A DNA stretch of 5,960 nucleotides from QHWK01 sp035315685 (GCA_035315685.1 DATFXR010000844.1:1-5960), one strand, 5' to 3'. Shown: positions 1 to 5,572, counted from the first letter of the stretch. Made by a program: numbers and translations. The notes: a model not told the origin generated them from the sequence alone.

Positions 1-600
1 GATCTGGAGGAAGATGTCCGCGGCCTTCGCGCTCGGCGTTTCGCGGATGTCGACGAGCACCATCGTCCGGCCCTTGCGGCCTTCGGGTACGAACTTTCCC
101 TTCGGCGTCAGCGTGTATTTGCTGAAGTGGCGCGGGTGGCACTCCGCCGGATTGCCGCCCCAGTAGACGATGAAGTCCGCCCGATTCTTCACTTCACCGA
201 GCGTGCAGGTAATCTTGCCGCCCAACTGGGCGGCTATCTCAGTGGGGCCGTGTCAAAGCGAGGTGTGACTGTCGATCACGCCTCCAATCGCCTCGGCGAG
301 CGCGACCGCCTCGCGCTGTGCCTCGCAGGTGACGTTGCTGAGCCCGTACACCAGCGGCATGTTCGCGTCGTACAGATAGGTCGCGGCCGCAGCAACGGCC
401 GCGTCGAGCGGCGCAGCCTTTCCGTCAATCAGCGCCTCCGGATACGCACGCTCCGCCGTGTGGTGCTTGAACCACGAGTCACCGAGGCTGCAGGCGTTCT
501 TCGCTTTGACGATGCGCTCCTCGTCGGCGTGCAGCTCGATGTCGTCGCACACGCACCCGCAGAAGGTGCACGTGGCGTTCTTGACGACGGTCAGGTTCAC
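1..600 (-). CDS. fwdB: Formylmethanofuran dehydrogenase subunit B, putative selenoprotein (3' end outside window)
   Basis: This is the catalytic Mo/W-bis-pterin subunit of formylmethanofuran dehydrogenase, which interconverts CO2/formate with the formyl-furan C1 carrier. A GTG start at 600-598, preceded by AAGGGG five bases upstream, gives 200 codons to the window edge. Residues 11, 14 and 18 form the CxxCxxxC iron-sulfur motif (CTFCGCVCDDI), and Cys37 in NACSLGD is the fourth ligand. An in-frame UGA (255-253, codon 116) precedes His-Gly-Pro-Thr. Archaeal FwdB has its metal-ligating Cys or Sec (about residue 118) just before this HGP. After the UGA the same frame continues with conserved FwdB sequence (GEVKNRADFIVYWGGNP, AECHPRHFSKYTL, VLVDIRET). 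I therefore read the UGA as selenocysteine, not as a stop. The alternatives are a Cys-codon sequencing error or a true nonsense mutation. The start overlaps the preceding small ORF by GTGA, so the two are probably translationally coupled. Family assignment is very sure; Sec is likely but unproven. Confidence 0.9.
217..255 (-). promoter_or_regulatory. Candidate bacterial SECIS element and Sec UGA of fwdB
   Basis: The UGA occupies 255-253. It is followed 25 nt later by the loop of a perfect 7-bp hairpin, GCCGCCC-AGUU-GGGCGGC (234-217 on the minus strand). Bacterial SECIS elements lie inside the coding region just 3' of the UGA. They have a short stable stem, a small apical loop with a G in its first two positions, and roughly 16-37 nt between the UGA and the loop. 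All of these hold here: the loop reads A-G-U-U. The bases right after the UGA (CACGGCCC) encode His-Gly-Pro, as at Sec140 of E. coli formate dehydrogenase H. A GC-rich genome can make such hairpins by chance, so binding by SelB is inferred. Confidence 0.7.
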
Positions 601-746
601 TTGCGCCCCTTGCCGCCCGTACCGGGCGGGATGACGAACGTTCAACCAAGCTCGCGGCCGGGGAAGCTGCCGCGGATGCGGCGCGGCATGAACCGCCCCG
701 CCTCGATCATTTCCCACGCCGACACGTCCGGGGCATTCACCGGCAT
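597..746 (-). CDS. Small ORF with internal UGA, possible 49-residue selenoprotein
   Basis: I do not recognise this family. An ATG at 746 opens a frame of 34 codons (MPVNAPDVSAWEMIEAGRFM...) up to a UGA at 644-642. Read through, it continues 14 more codons (TFVIPPGTGGKGRK) to a TGA at 599-597 that overlaps the fwdB GTG start as GTGA. Third positions are almost all G or C on both sides of the UGA (13 of 14 codons after it), and the composition looks protein-like rather than like an Arg/Pro-rich shadow frame. A SECIS-like hairpin follows the UGA. It lies between fwdD (stop at 787) and fwdB, so a role with the Fwd complex is inferred. No clear ribosome binding site precedes 746, and an internal ATG (MIEAGRF...) could be the real start. 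It could instead be a 34-residue peptide ending at the UGA, or a pseudogene remnant. Confidence 0.5.
613..644 (-). promoter_or_regulatory. Second SECIS-like hairpin with UGA
   Basis: The UGA at 644-642 is followed by 19 nt and then a 3-nt GUA loop closed by a perfect 7-bp stem, CCGCCCG/CGGGCGG (629-613). If the closing G-C pair opens, the loop is GGUAC on a 6-bp CCGCCC/GGGCGG stem. That is the same 6-bp core as in the fwdB hairpin. Spacing and the loop G fit the bacterial SECIS pattern. The hairpin could also simply be a GC-rich palindrome around the fwdB translation start, where it might affect initiation. Confidence 0.45.
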
Positions 747-786
747 CGGCGTGTCGACGGCATTTCGCGAACGGCGACCACGACGC

Positions 787-1125
787 CTAGGCGATTGCTT
801 CAACTTCCACTTCCCAGCCCTTCGACGTGGGCATCCCGGTTCCATCGGTGAATCGGCCCATCAGCTGACAGGTTGGCGGACCGTACGGGACGAAGATCAT
901 GCCCTGCGGAACCTTCCCGGCCACGCAGGTGAAGATCACGTCGGCGTGCTCGGTTCTGATCCGCACGCTGCCGCCGGGCTGAATGCCCGCTGACTTCATG
1001 TCGTCCGGATGCATCGTCACGGTGCTGACGGTCGCCCGGTATTCCGCCGAGTCCTTGCCGATGTTGATCTGCTGGCCCTGCTTCGTCGTGCGGCCGGCAT
1101 TCATGATGAAGCGCTGTGATCCCAA
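787..1125 (-). CDS. fwdD: Formylmethanofuran dehydrogenase subunit D-type molybdopterin-dinucleotide-binding protein
   Basis: This 112-residue protein is a stand-alone molybdopterin dinucleotide-binding domain. In the archaeal enzyme FwdD packs on FwdB and completes the bis-pterin Mo/W site, the two together matching one formate dehydrogenase chain. Visible family features are MNAGRTTKQGQQI near the N-terminus (residues 8-20), MHPDDMKSAGIQPGGSVRI in the middle, and the C-terminal GMIFVPYGPP followed by GTGMPTSKGWEVEVE. I chose the TTG at 1125 because the archaeal family has a few residues before the strand at 'IMNAGRT'; an ATG at 1104 is the alternative. Neither has a strong ribosome binding site. 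It starts 13 bases after the ATP-grasp stop. A D subunit together with an FeS- and Sec-bearing B subunit suggests a true dehydrogenase module, unlike the reduced formyltransferase/hydrolase complex of Methylobacterium. Confidence 0.85.
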   Translation of the reverse strand: MGSQRFIMNAGRTTKQGQQINIGKDSAEYRATVSTVTMHPDDMKSAGIQPGGSVRIRTEHADVIFTCVAGKVPQGMIFVPYGPPTCQLMGRFTDGTGMPTSKGWEVEVEAIA

Positions 1126-1138
1126 TGCTGCGCGGAGA

Positions 1139-2335
1139 TCATAGCAGATACGGCAGATCGCGCTCGCGGCGACGCTCGATCAACGCATAGACGAGGTCAG
1201 CGCGGCGGACGAGCTCAGCGCGACACTCCTCCGAGTCGCGACCCTCGGCGAAGACCGTGCATACCGGTTGACCGGCGTGAAGCCGCGTGCCCGGGTTCGG
1301 AATATCGCGCCGATCGCCTCCATGCGACAGCCAGGGCCGCGTATCGCCGACGGTGGTTTCCCCTCGCGCGAATACCACAGCCTTGGCCGTGGTCCGCGCG
1401 CTGCCGCGCGCGCGCCAGAGATCGAAATCCGGGAGCACGCCGTCGCGGCAGGCCGCAGCGTGCATACCGAACACCGATACGGAATAGGCGCGCTCGACGA
1501 GCTCCATCGACGCGCACCAGCGCGGGTTCACTTCGATCGCATAGGGCGCGCCGCCTTTCACGACCAGGTCGATGCCGTTCACACCGACCAGTCCGTACTC
1601 CGCACACACGGCGGCGATCACCGCGCGCGCGGCGTCGAGGATGTCGTCGTCTTCGCCGACGGCCGTCAAGATGTTTCCGCAGTAGCGGAACCCGGAACTG
1701 CCGAACGCTTCGTCTCCGATCAACTGACGTGTGAAGCCGATCGGCACGGCCCGTCGGTCGGACGCGACGAACACGATCGAAGATGGCGCGCCGTCGATGA
1801 GTTCCTGGAAATACGACCCGGGCGGGATGGCCATCCCATTGCGCCATTCGCGGACGCCGTGGCCGCCGCCCGAGGCGTAGCGTTTCAGCAGCCAACGACG
1901 CTGGGGACTGGGGACTGGGGGCTGGGGACTGGGAACTGGGGACTGGGGAGATCGCCGACGGCCTTCAGGAGGTTGCTCAGACACCTCGGGTGACGCCAGG
2001 CCGTGCCGCCGAAGCATCTGCGACAACCATTTCGGATCACGAACCCGGCGGAGGACCTCGCTCGAGTTCCCCCACAGCGCGCGACCTTCAGCGAGCACCT
2101 CGACGGCGTGTGGATGGTTCTCGAAGTTCGCGGCGTACGCGACCGCGTCACACGAGATCGTCTGTGCCTTTCGAGCGGCGCTGCCGGGCGAGAAGGTGTC
2201 GCCGAGCGACAGCGGGCGGACGGCGACATGTTGATCGAGATCGGCAAACGCGTCGATCGCGGTCACTTCGAAGCCTGCGTGCGCCGCTGACTCCGCCATG
2301 GCCCGGGTCGAGACGCCGGCGAGGACCAGTCTCAT
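1139..2335 (-). CDS. ATP-grasp ligase of the H4MPT/methanofuran gene cluster
   Basis: This 398-residue protein has an ATP-grasp fold. It has an N-terminal pre-ATP-grasp region starting MRLVLAGVSTRAMAESA, then Lys151 and the glycine-rich loop KRYASGGGHGV (151-161), the strand FQELIDG (176-182), and the Mg-ATP ligands Asp256, Glu268 and Asn270 in GIDLVV and EVNPRW. The family joins a carboxylate to an amine through an acyl-phosphate. Archaeal relatives include the tyramine-glutamate ligase MfnD of methanofuran synthesis, and bacterial methylotroph clusters carry an ATP-grasp gene as well. A cofactor-biosynthesis role is therefore inferred; the substrate is unknown. Its ATG overlaps the upstream stop as ATGA. 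The frame is open for 633 bases further upstream, but that part is a shadow of the DUF1464 gene. Residues 129-145 (SPQSPVPSPQPPVPSPQ) are encoded by a minisatellite inserted just before the ATP-binding lysine. Confidence 0.85.
   Translation of the reverse strand: MRLVLAGVSTRAMAESAAHAGFEVTAIDAFADLDQHVAVRPLSLGDTFSPGSAARKAQTISCDAVAYAANFENHPHAVEVLAEGRALWGNSSEVLRRVRDPKWLSQMLRRHGLASPEVSEQPPEGRRRSPQSPVPSPQPPVPSPQRRWLLKRYASGGGHGVREWRNGMAIPPGSYFQELIDGAPSSIVFVASDRRAVPIGFTRQLIGDEAFGSSGFRYCGNILTAVGEDDDILDAARAVIAAVCAEYGLVGVNGIDLVVKGGAPYAIEVNPRWCASMELVERAYSVSVFGMHAAACRDGVLPDFDLWRARGSARTTAKAVVFARGETTVGDTRPWLSHGGDRRDIPNPGTRLHAGQPVCTVFAEGRDSEECRAELVRRADLVYALIERRRERDLPYLL
1901..1949. repeat. GGGGACT heptamer minisatellite inside the ATP-grasp gene
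   Basis: About seven degenerate copies of a 7-base unit (CTGGGGA, with variants such as GCTGGGG and CTGGGAA) run head to tail on the plus strand. On the coding strand this reads as Ser-Pro-Gln/Val-Pro runs. The array keeps the gene in frame. From memory, the same unit forms intergenic arrays in some Acidobacteriota genomes; here it has entered or expanded within a gene. Copy number may vary between strains or be misassembled. Confidence 0.85.
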
Positions 2336-3429
2336 GCGAGACCCAGACGCGCGCGCGCGGCTGCTGGATCGACGACGTAGAGATGATCGAGCACCGTGCC
2401 GCGGGCGTGACGAATGCCGAGAGACTCCACGAGTGCCGCGGTCGTCCCGCCGGCGAGGCCATCCGCGATCAGCGCCGCACCCTGCGCCGCGGCCTTCGCG
2501 ACGGTAGCGAAGCCGCTGAGACGTCCCACGGACAGGCCGCTCTTCAGCGCCACCAGGCGTGCCGCGAACGCGTCGCGCACGCTCTGGACCTCCGCCAGCC
2601 TGCCCGAGAGCAACACGTCGGGCACGGACGGTGCGATCGCCAGCAGCATCGCCACCGCCTTGACAGCGCTCTCGAGATACGCCTCCCGCGCGAGGCGACC
2701 TTGTGCCGTCTCCATGTTCACCACCGTGTCCGGGGCGGCCAGAGGCGTTCCGGCGATCGTTGCGGCGCCGCCGCCGAACAGCAGCCGCTTCGACACGGAT
2801 CCGGCGAGGAAGGCGACCTCGCCGTCGAGCGCACCGGCGGCGCGCATGCCGAGCGGCCCTGACGAGCCGCCAAGACCGTCGACGATACGCCCGTTCTCGA
2901 CGGCGATCGCGGCTGAAAACGCGCCGCCGAGCTCGAGCAGGATCAGGGACACGTCGAGTTCGCTGCATCCGCGGCGGCTGGCTGCTTCGTGCAGGGCGAG
3001 TGCGACGGCGCAGACCTTGTCGGCTGTGCCCATGTCGACGCGGTTGGCCTTCCGATGCGCAGGCACTGACGGCAGATGGACGACCCCCGGCGTGAGCACG
3101 ACTGGCAAAGCGGAGGCTCGCAGCGCACGCATCAACCTTCGCAGTCCGCCGATGCCGCCGGTCTCGCCTTCCGGAGCGAGATACGCGAGCCGGAGATCGT
3201 CTTCGGTGAGATCTTGCGCACGAGTGAGCGGCAATCCGTACCCTGACGGACCGGCGACGAGATCGAGCGGTGCCGCGCGATTCGCGGCGTCGAGAATCTC
3301 GGTGATCACCGCCGGGTTTGCGAGCGCCTCGGCGGTCGGCAGCGTGCGATCGAGAAAAACCGAACCGTTGTCGAGGCCGCAGATGTCGACGCTAACCGTC
3401 CCGGGGTCGATGCCAATGACGCGAGGCAT
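2332..3429 (-). CDS. DUF1464-like ASKHA-fold protein (kinase-like)
   Basis: This 365-residue protein starts MPRVIGIDPGTVSVDICGLD, the phosphate-1 loop of the acetate kinase/sugar kinase/Hsp70 (ASKHA) fold. A second phosphate-loop region is seen at ELGGAFSAAIAVENGRIVDGLGGSSG (about 166-191), and an adenosine-type strand at DVLLSGRLAE (271-280). It most resembles archaeal DUF1464 proteins, sometimes labelled butyrate-kinase-like, whose reaction is not established. A related ASKHA protein (MfnF) takes part in archaeal methanofuran synthesis, and this gene overlaps the ATP-grasp ligase by ATGA. An ATP-dependent step in making the C1 carrier is therefore a reasonable guess. The start ATG lies 22 bases after the VOC stop and has no strong ribosome binding site. 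The family call is fairly sure; the function is unknown. Confidence 0.8.
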   Translation of the reverse strand: MPRVIGIDPGTVSVDICGLDNGSVFLDRTLPTAEALANPAVITEILDAANRAAPLDLVAGPSGYGLPLTRAQDLTEDDLRLAYLAPEGETGGIGGLRRLMRALRASALPVVLTPGVVHLPSVPAHRKANRVDMGTADKVCAVALALHEAASRRGCSELDVSLILLELGGAFSAAIAVENGRIVDGLGGSSGPLGMRAAGALDGEVAFLAGSVSKRLLFGGGAATIAGTPLAAPDTVVNMETAQGRLAREAYLESAVKAVAMLLAIAPSVPDVLLSGRLAEVQSVRDAFAARLVALKSGLSVGRLSGFATVAKAAAQGAALIADGLAGGTTAALVESLGIRHARGTVLDHLYVVDPAAARARLGLA

Positions 3430-3451
3430 GCCGGAAGCGTGGGATTTCGAA

Positions 3452-3934
3452 TCAGGAATAGATCATGAATTCGAGCAGATTGCCATCAGGATCCCGGACG
3501 TACACGCTCGACCCCGTCTTCTGACGGCCGCCGGGACGCGGCACCGGGCCGAGCTCGACCTTCGCTGCAGCGCGATCCAGCGTTGCTTTCAGCGACTCCG
3601 CCGTTCCATCCCAGACGAAACACAGATCGCCGCAGGGTGGCTTCGCGGCCGGCGCCCGCAGCGTGAACGACGTGTTCTGCCAGAGCGACGGCCGGTGGAA
3701 GTTGATCATCTGTGAACCGACGTACACGGACACGGCATTCGCCCCCTCGGCCACCTGAAACCCGAGTCCCTTGTAGAACGCGAGCATCGCCTCGACGTTC
3801 TGCATCGGCAGCGCGACGTGATCGAACCCGCTCACCTTGCCGGCCGGCTGAGCGCGCCGACGGCCGCTGCCGGTTGCCGCGTATCCAGCGACGACCGTTT
3901 TCACGAACGCGCGACGGGAGGAGTCCGTTGCCAT
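3452..3934 (-). CDS. VOC (glyoxalase/bleomycin-resistance fold) protein with Tat-like signal
   Basis: This 160-residue protein starts with SRRAFVKTVVAG (residues 6-17), a twin-arginine-type signal whose hydrophobic part is short and interrupted by GRRRAQ. A single VOC domain follows: FDHVALPMQNVEAMLAFYKGLG (37-58) with His39, MINFHRP with His80, GDLCFVWDG, and DPDGNLLEF near the C-terminus with Glu155. His39, His80 and Glu155 are the likely divalent-metal ligands. The set resembles the small VOC subgroup with an INxH motif and a DLCF strand. The substrate cannot be deduced. GGAG seven bases before the ATG at 3934 supports this start. It sits between fae-mtdB and the cofactor genes, separated from mtdB by a repeat-filled gap, so a link to formaldehyde or glyoxal chemistry is only a possibility. 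Confidence 0.8.
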   Translation of the reverse strand: MATDSSRRAFVKTVVAGYAATGSGRRRAQPAGKVSGFDHVALPMQNVEAMLAFYKGLGFQVAEGANAVSVYVGSQMINFHRPSLWQNTSFTLRAPAAKPPCGDLCFVWDGTAESLKATLDRAAAKVELGPVPRPGGRQKTGSSVYVRDPDGNLLEFMIYS

Positions 3935-3955
3935 GATGACGCTCCGTACGTGTGG

Positions 3956-3973
3956 GTCCGGCTAAAGCCGGAC
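3956..3973. repeat. Palindromic repeat upstream of the VOC gene
   Basis: GTCCGGCT-AA-AGCCGGAC is a perfect 8-bp inverted repeat with a 2-base centre, 22 bases before the VOC start codon. From memory, this palindrome (read as VRLKPDTT in shadow proteins) is a dispersed element in Acidobacteriota assemblies. It would fold in RNA from either strand and may influence expression of the VOC gene, though a regulatory role is not shown. Confidence 0.75.
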
Positions 3974-4020
3974 ACTACCGCTGTGCGCGGACTCGAAACG
4001 CTATGAGGCGCGACGTGGTC

Positions 4021-4070
4021 GTGAAAAAGAAAACTCTGCGTTCTCCGCGTTCTCCGCGGTTGCTTTTCAC
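4021..4070. repeat. Intergenic element with 9-bp direct repeats and inverted ends
   Basis: Between mtdB and the VOC gene, GCGTTCTCC occurs twice in tandem (4038-4046 and 4047-4055), followed by GCGGT. The block is framed by GTGAAAA (4021-4027) and TTTTCAC (4064-4070), which are inverted copies. It resembles a short dispersed bacterial repeat rather than a gene. The frames across it carry no convincing protein. A weak stem-loop terminator for fae-mtdB is possible but the arms are only 7 bp and 36 bases apart. Confidence 0.65.
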
Positions 4071-4083
4071 CTCGCGAGTCCGG

Positions 4084-4947
4084 CTACGTCAGGCCGCTAG
4101 CGACGTCCGCAATCGTCTCCGCGTCGAGAACGAGATCGTTGCGCTCGAACAGTCTCGCGATGCATGCCTTGTGGATTTTCATCTTCAGGCCGCCGACGCC
4201 GAGCGCGCCGAAGGCGATGACCCCCTCTCGATCGGCGCCGTTGTCGGTGACCTCGACTCCTTCGATCCCGAGCGGCGGGACCGCGTTGACGTCGGCGACG
4301 GCGCGCAGGCCGGCCCGGCCCATCCACGCCTCGCGCGGCACGAGGCAGACGCCAGCGCCGCCGGCGTTGAGCAGTAGTTCGGCCCCTTCCAGCACCGATG
4401 CCGCCTGCGTGCGGTCGGCCATCGTGACAGGACGGACGCTGGCGCCGAAGCGCTGCCGGATCGCCTCCGCGACTGCGGCACCAGCCTCCGCCTTCCGCGA
4501 CGTGACGACGACGCTGGCGCCCGCTTTGGCGAGCAGGCCTGCGGCTCGCATCCCGACCGGGCCGGTGCTCGCGGTGACGACCGCGCGGCGGCTGGAGATT
4601 TCGCCGGTCGCGCGCAGCTTCGCGACCGCGGCGACGGCGGTGGTGTTCGCGCCGTTCGAGTCGAGCATCAGCGACACGCGCATCGGCCCGAAGAACGCCT
4701 TGCGCGCGGCGGCGAGCAGCCGCTCGCCTGCGGCGATGTCGGTGCCGCCGATGAAAATCGCCGTGTTGTGGAGATCCTTCGGACCGCGGGTGAAGATCGC
4801 GCCGTGCACGAGGTCGCGAACCGCGTCCTCGGTCACGGCGCCGTAGCTCAGGACCTGGTCAGCGCCGCCATCGAGCGCGACGATGCGGTCGAACGCGCTC
4901 GGGTGCGGCGAGCTGTCGAGATGGAGCAGCAGCCTGCGCAGCGCCAC
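4084..4947 (-). CDS. mtdB: Methylene-tetrahydromethanopterin dehydrogenase MtdB
   Basis: This enzyme oxidises methylene-H4MPT to methenyl-H4MPT with NAD(P)+ in the cytoplasm, the step after formaldehyde capture by Fae. The 287-residue product aligns along its length with Methylobacterium MtdB as I remember it (about 276 residues). Shared stretches are the N-terminal LLLHLDSSPHPSAFD and DGGADQVLSYG (26-36), TRGPKDLHNTAIFIGG (53-68), FFGPMRVSLMLDSNGANTT (85-103), the dinucleotide-binding ASTGPVGMRAAGLLA (126-140), then VPPLGIEG and FGALGVGGLKMKIHKACIARLFE. The GTG at 4947, two bases after the fae stop, matches the family N-terminus. The frame extends upstream through fae, but that part is a shadow. 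It forms a two-gene unit with fae. Confidence 0.95.
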   Translation of the reverse strand: MALRRLLLHLDSSPHPSAFDRIVALDGGADQVLSYGAVTEDAVRDLVHGAIFTRGPKDLHNTAIFIGGTDIAAGERLLAAARKAFFGPMRVSLMLDSNGANTTAVAAVAKLRATGEISSRRAVVTASTGPVGMRAAGLLAKAGASVVVTSRKAEAGAAVAEAIRQRFGASVRPVTMADRTQAASVLEGAELLLNAGGAGVCLVPREAWMGRAGLRAVADVNAVPPLGIEGVEVTDNGADREGVIAFGALGVGGLKMKIHKACIARLFERNDLVLDAETIADVASGLT

Positions 4948-4949
4948 AC

Positions 4950-5450
4950 CTACTTCGGGCTGTACGGATGTTTGGCGGTCTTCGAGCCGGCGAGCACCTC
5001 GTCGACCGAGGGCTTCTTGCCGAGCGCGCGTTGAATCGCCTCTTTCGTCGCCTGGTAGTTGTAGTCGTAGATCTTCTTGTCGTCGGCCGCTTCCCAGTGA
5101 ATGAACACACCCGCCATGACGCAGTAGTCGTCCGCCCGGTCCTTCGGGATCACGCCGCTCTCGACCGAGTCGACGACCGCGCGCGCCACGGCCGCCTGCG
5201 CCGGTCCGAACATCTGCAACGCCTGCTTGGCGCCCTTGATCGTGACCTTGTTGAACAGCAGCGTGTCCGGCTTCGCCGGCAGATTCGGCGCGACGACCGC
5301 GAGCAGCGTCGTGAAGCCATCCTTGTTGTTCGTGAGCGCGTTGCAGAACGCGGTGCCTGCGGGGCCCGTCTTGGAACCGATCACCAGGTCGATGTGCGCG
5401 ACTTCGTTGCCGTCGCCAACCAGGGACTCGCCGAGGAAAAAGTCGGCCAT
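4950..5450 (-). CDS. fae: Formaldehyde-activating enzyme Fae
   Basis: Fae joins formaldehyde to H4MPT to give methylene-H4MPT and is a hallmark of H4MPT-linked C1 oxidation. The 166-residue product has nearly unbroken family sequence: GESLVGDGNEVAHIDLVIGS with the catalytic His19 (His22 in Methylobacterium numbering), GTAFCNALTNNKDGFTTLLA, APNLPAKPDTLLFNKVTIKG, QMFGPAQAAVA, GVFIHWEAADDKKIYDYNYQATK and a KHPYSPK end. I chose the ATG at 5450 because AAGGGAG (5466-5460) lies nine bases before it. The TTG at 5459, which would add three residues, abuts that site directly. mtdB follows after two bases. A repeat lies immediately upstream of the ribosome binding site. Confidence 0.97.
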   Translation of the reverse strand: MADFFLGESLVGDGNEVAHIDLVIGSKTGPAGTAFCNALTNNKDGFTTLLAVVAPNLPAKPDTLLFNKVTIKGAKQALQMFGPAQAAVARAVVDSVESGVIPKDRADDYCVMAGVFIHWEAADDKKIYDYNYQATKEAIQRALGKKPSVDEVLAGSKTAKHPYSPK

Positions 5451-5470
5451 GTCGGACAACTCCCTTCAAC

Positions 5471-5531
5471 GTAGCGCAGCCGTTTCAGGACTGCGCCCGC
5501 GGTCGAGGGCAGGCCTGAGCGCCTGCGCTAC
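5471..5531. repeat. Repeat element with 9-bp inverted ends upstream of fae
   Basis: GTAGCGCAG (5471-5479) and CTGCGCTAC (5523-5531) are perfect inverted copies enclosing a GC-rich core with further partial palindromes around AGGCCTGAGCGCCT. The layout is that of a short dispersed palindromic repeat. It ends five bases before the fae Shine-Dalgarno, so it would be part of the fae leader if transcription starts upstream. No gene is visible in the 5451-5587 gap. Confidence 0.6.
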
Positions 5532-5549
5532 CGGAACCGCGAAGATGTG

Positions 5550-5572
5550 AAAAAACGCGTGCGAGCGAACGC
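5550..5572 (-). terminator. Weak possible terminator after the isomerase gene
   Basis: Sixteen bases after the isomerase stop, GCGT and ACGC can pair around an 8-base loop and are followed by a G and then six T on the minus strand. The T run stands out in this GC-rich DNA, but the stem is only 4 bp, so termination here is doubtful. Confidence 0.22.

Noticed and set aside
253..717. Stand-alone 154-residue protein ending at the UGA
   Set aside because: Its first 39 residues are non-conserved shadow sequence, and the conserved FwdB sequence continues in frame past the UGA.
127..993. Long plus-strand frame opposite fwdB and fwdD
   Set aside because: Arg/Ala-rich composition with no recognisable motif, lying antisense to clear fwdB and fwdD coding sequence; it is a GC-driven shadow.
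1901..1949. CRISPR-like array
   Set aside because: The repeat unit is 7 bases with no spacers; it is a minisatellite.
2336..2968. Upstream extension of the ATP-grasp frame
   Set aside because: The extra 211 residues are Arg-rich shadow sequence inside the DUF1464 gene; the family N-terminus and the ATGA overlap fix the start at 2335.
2414..3715. 433-residue plus-strand frame opposite DUF1464 and the VOC gene
   Set aside because: Low-complexity Ser/Ala/Arg/Pro content and antisense to two genes with real family motifs; no gene call.
4948..5469. Apparent Fae-MtdB fusion frame extending mtdB upstream
   Set aside because: The extension is an out-of-frame shadow of fae; the GTG at 4947 restores the normal MtdB N-terminus.
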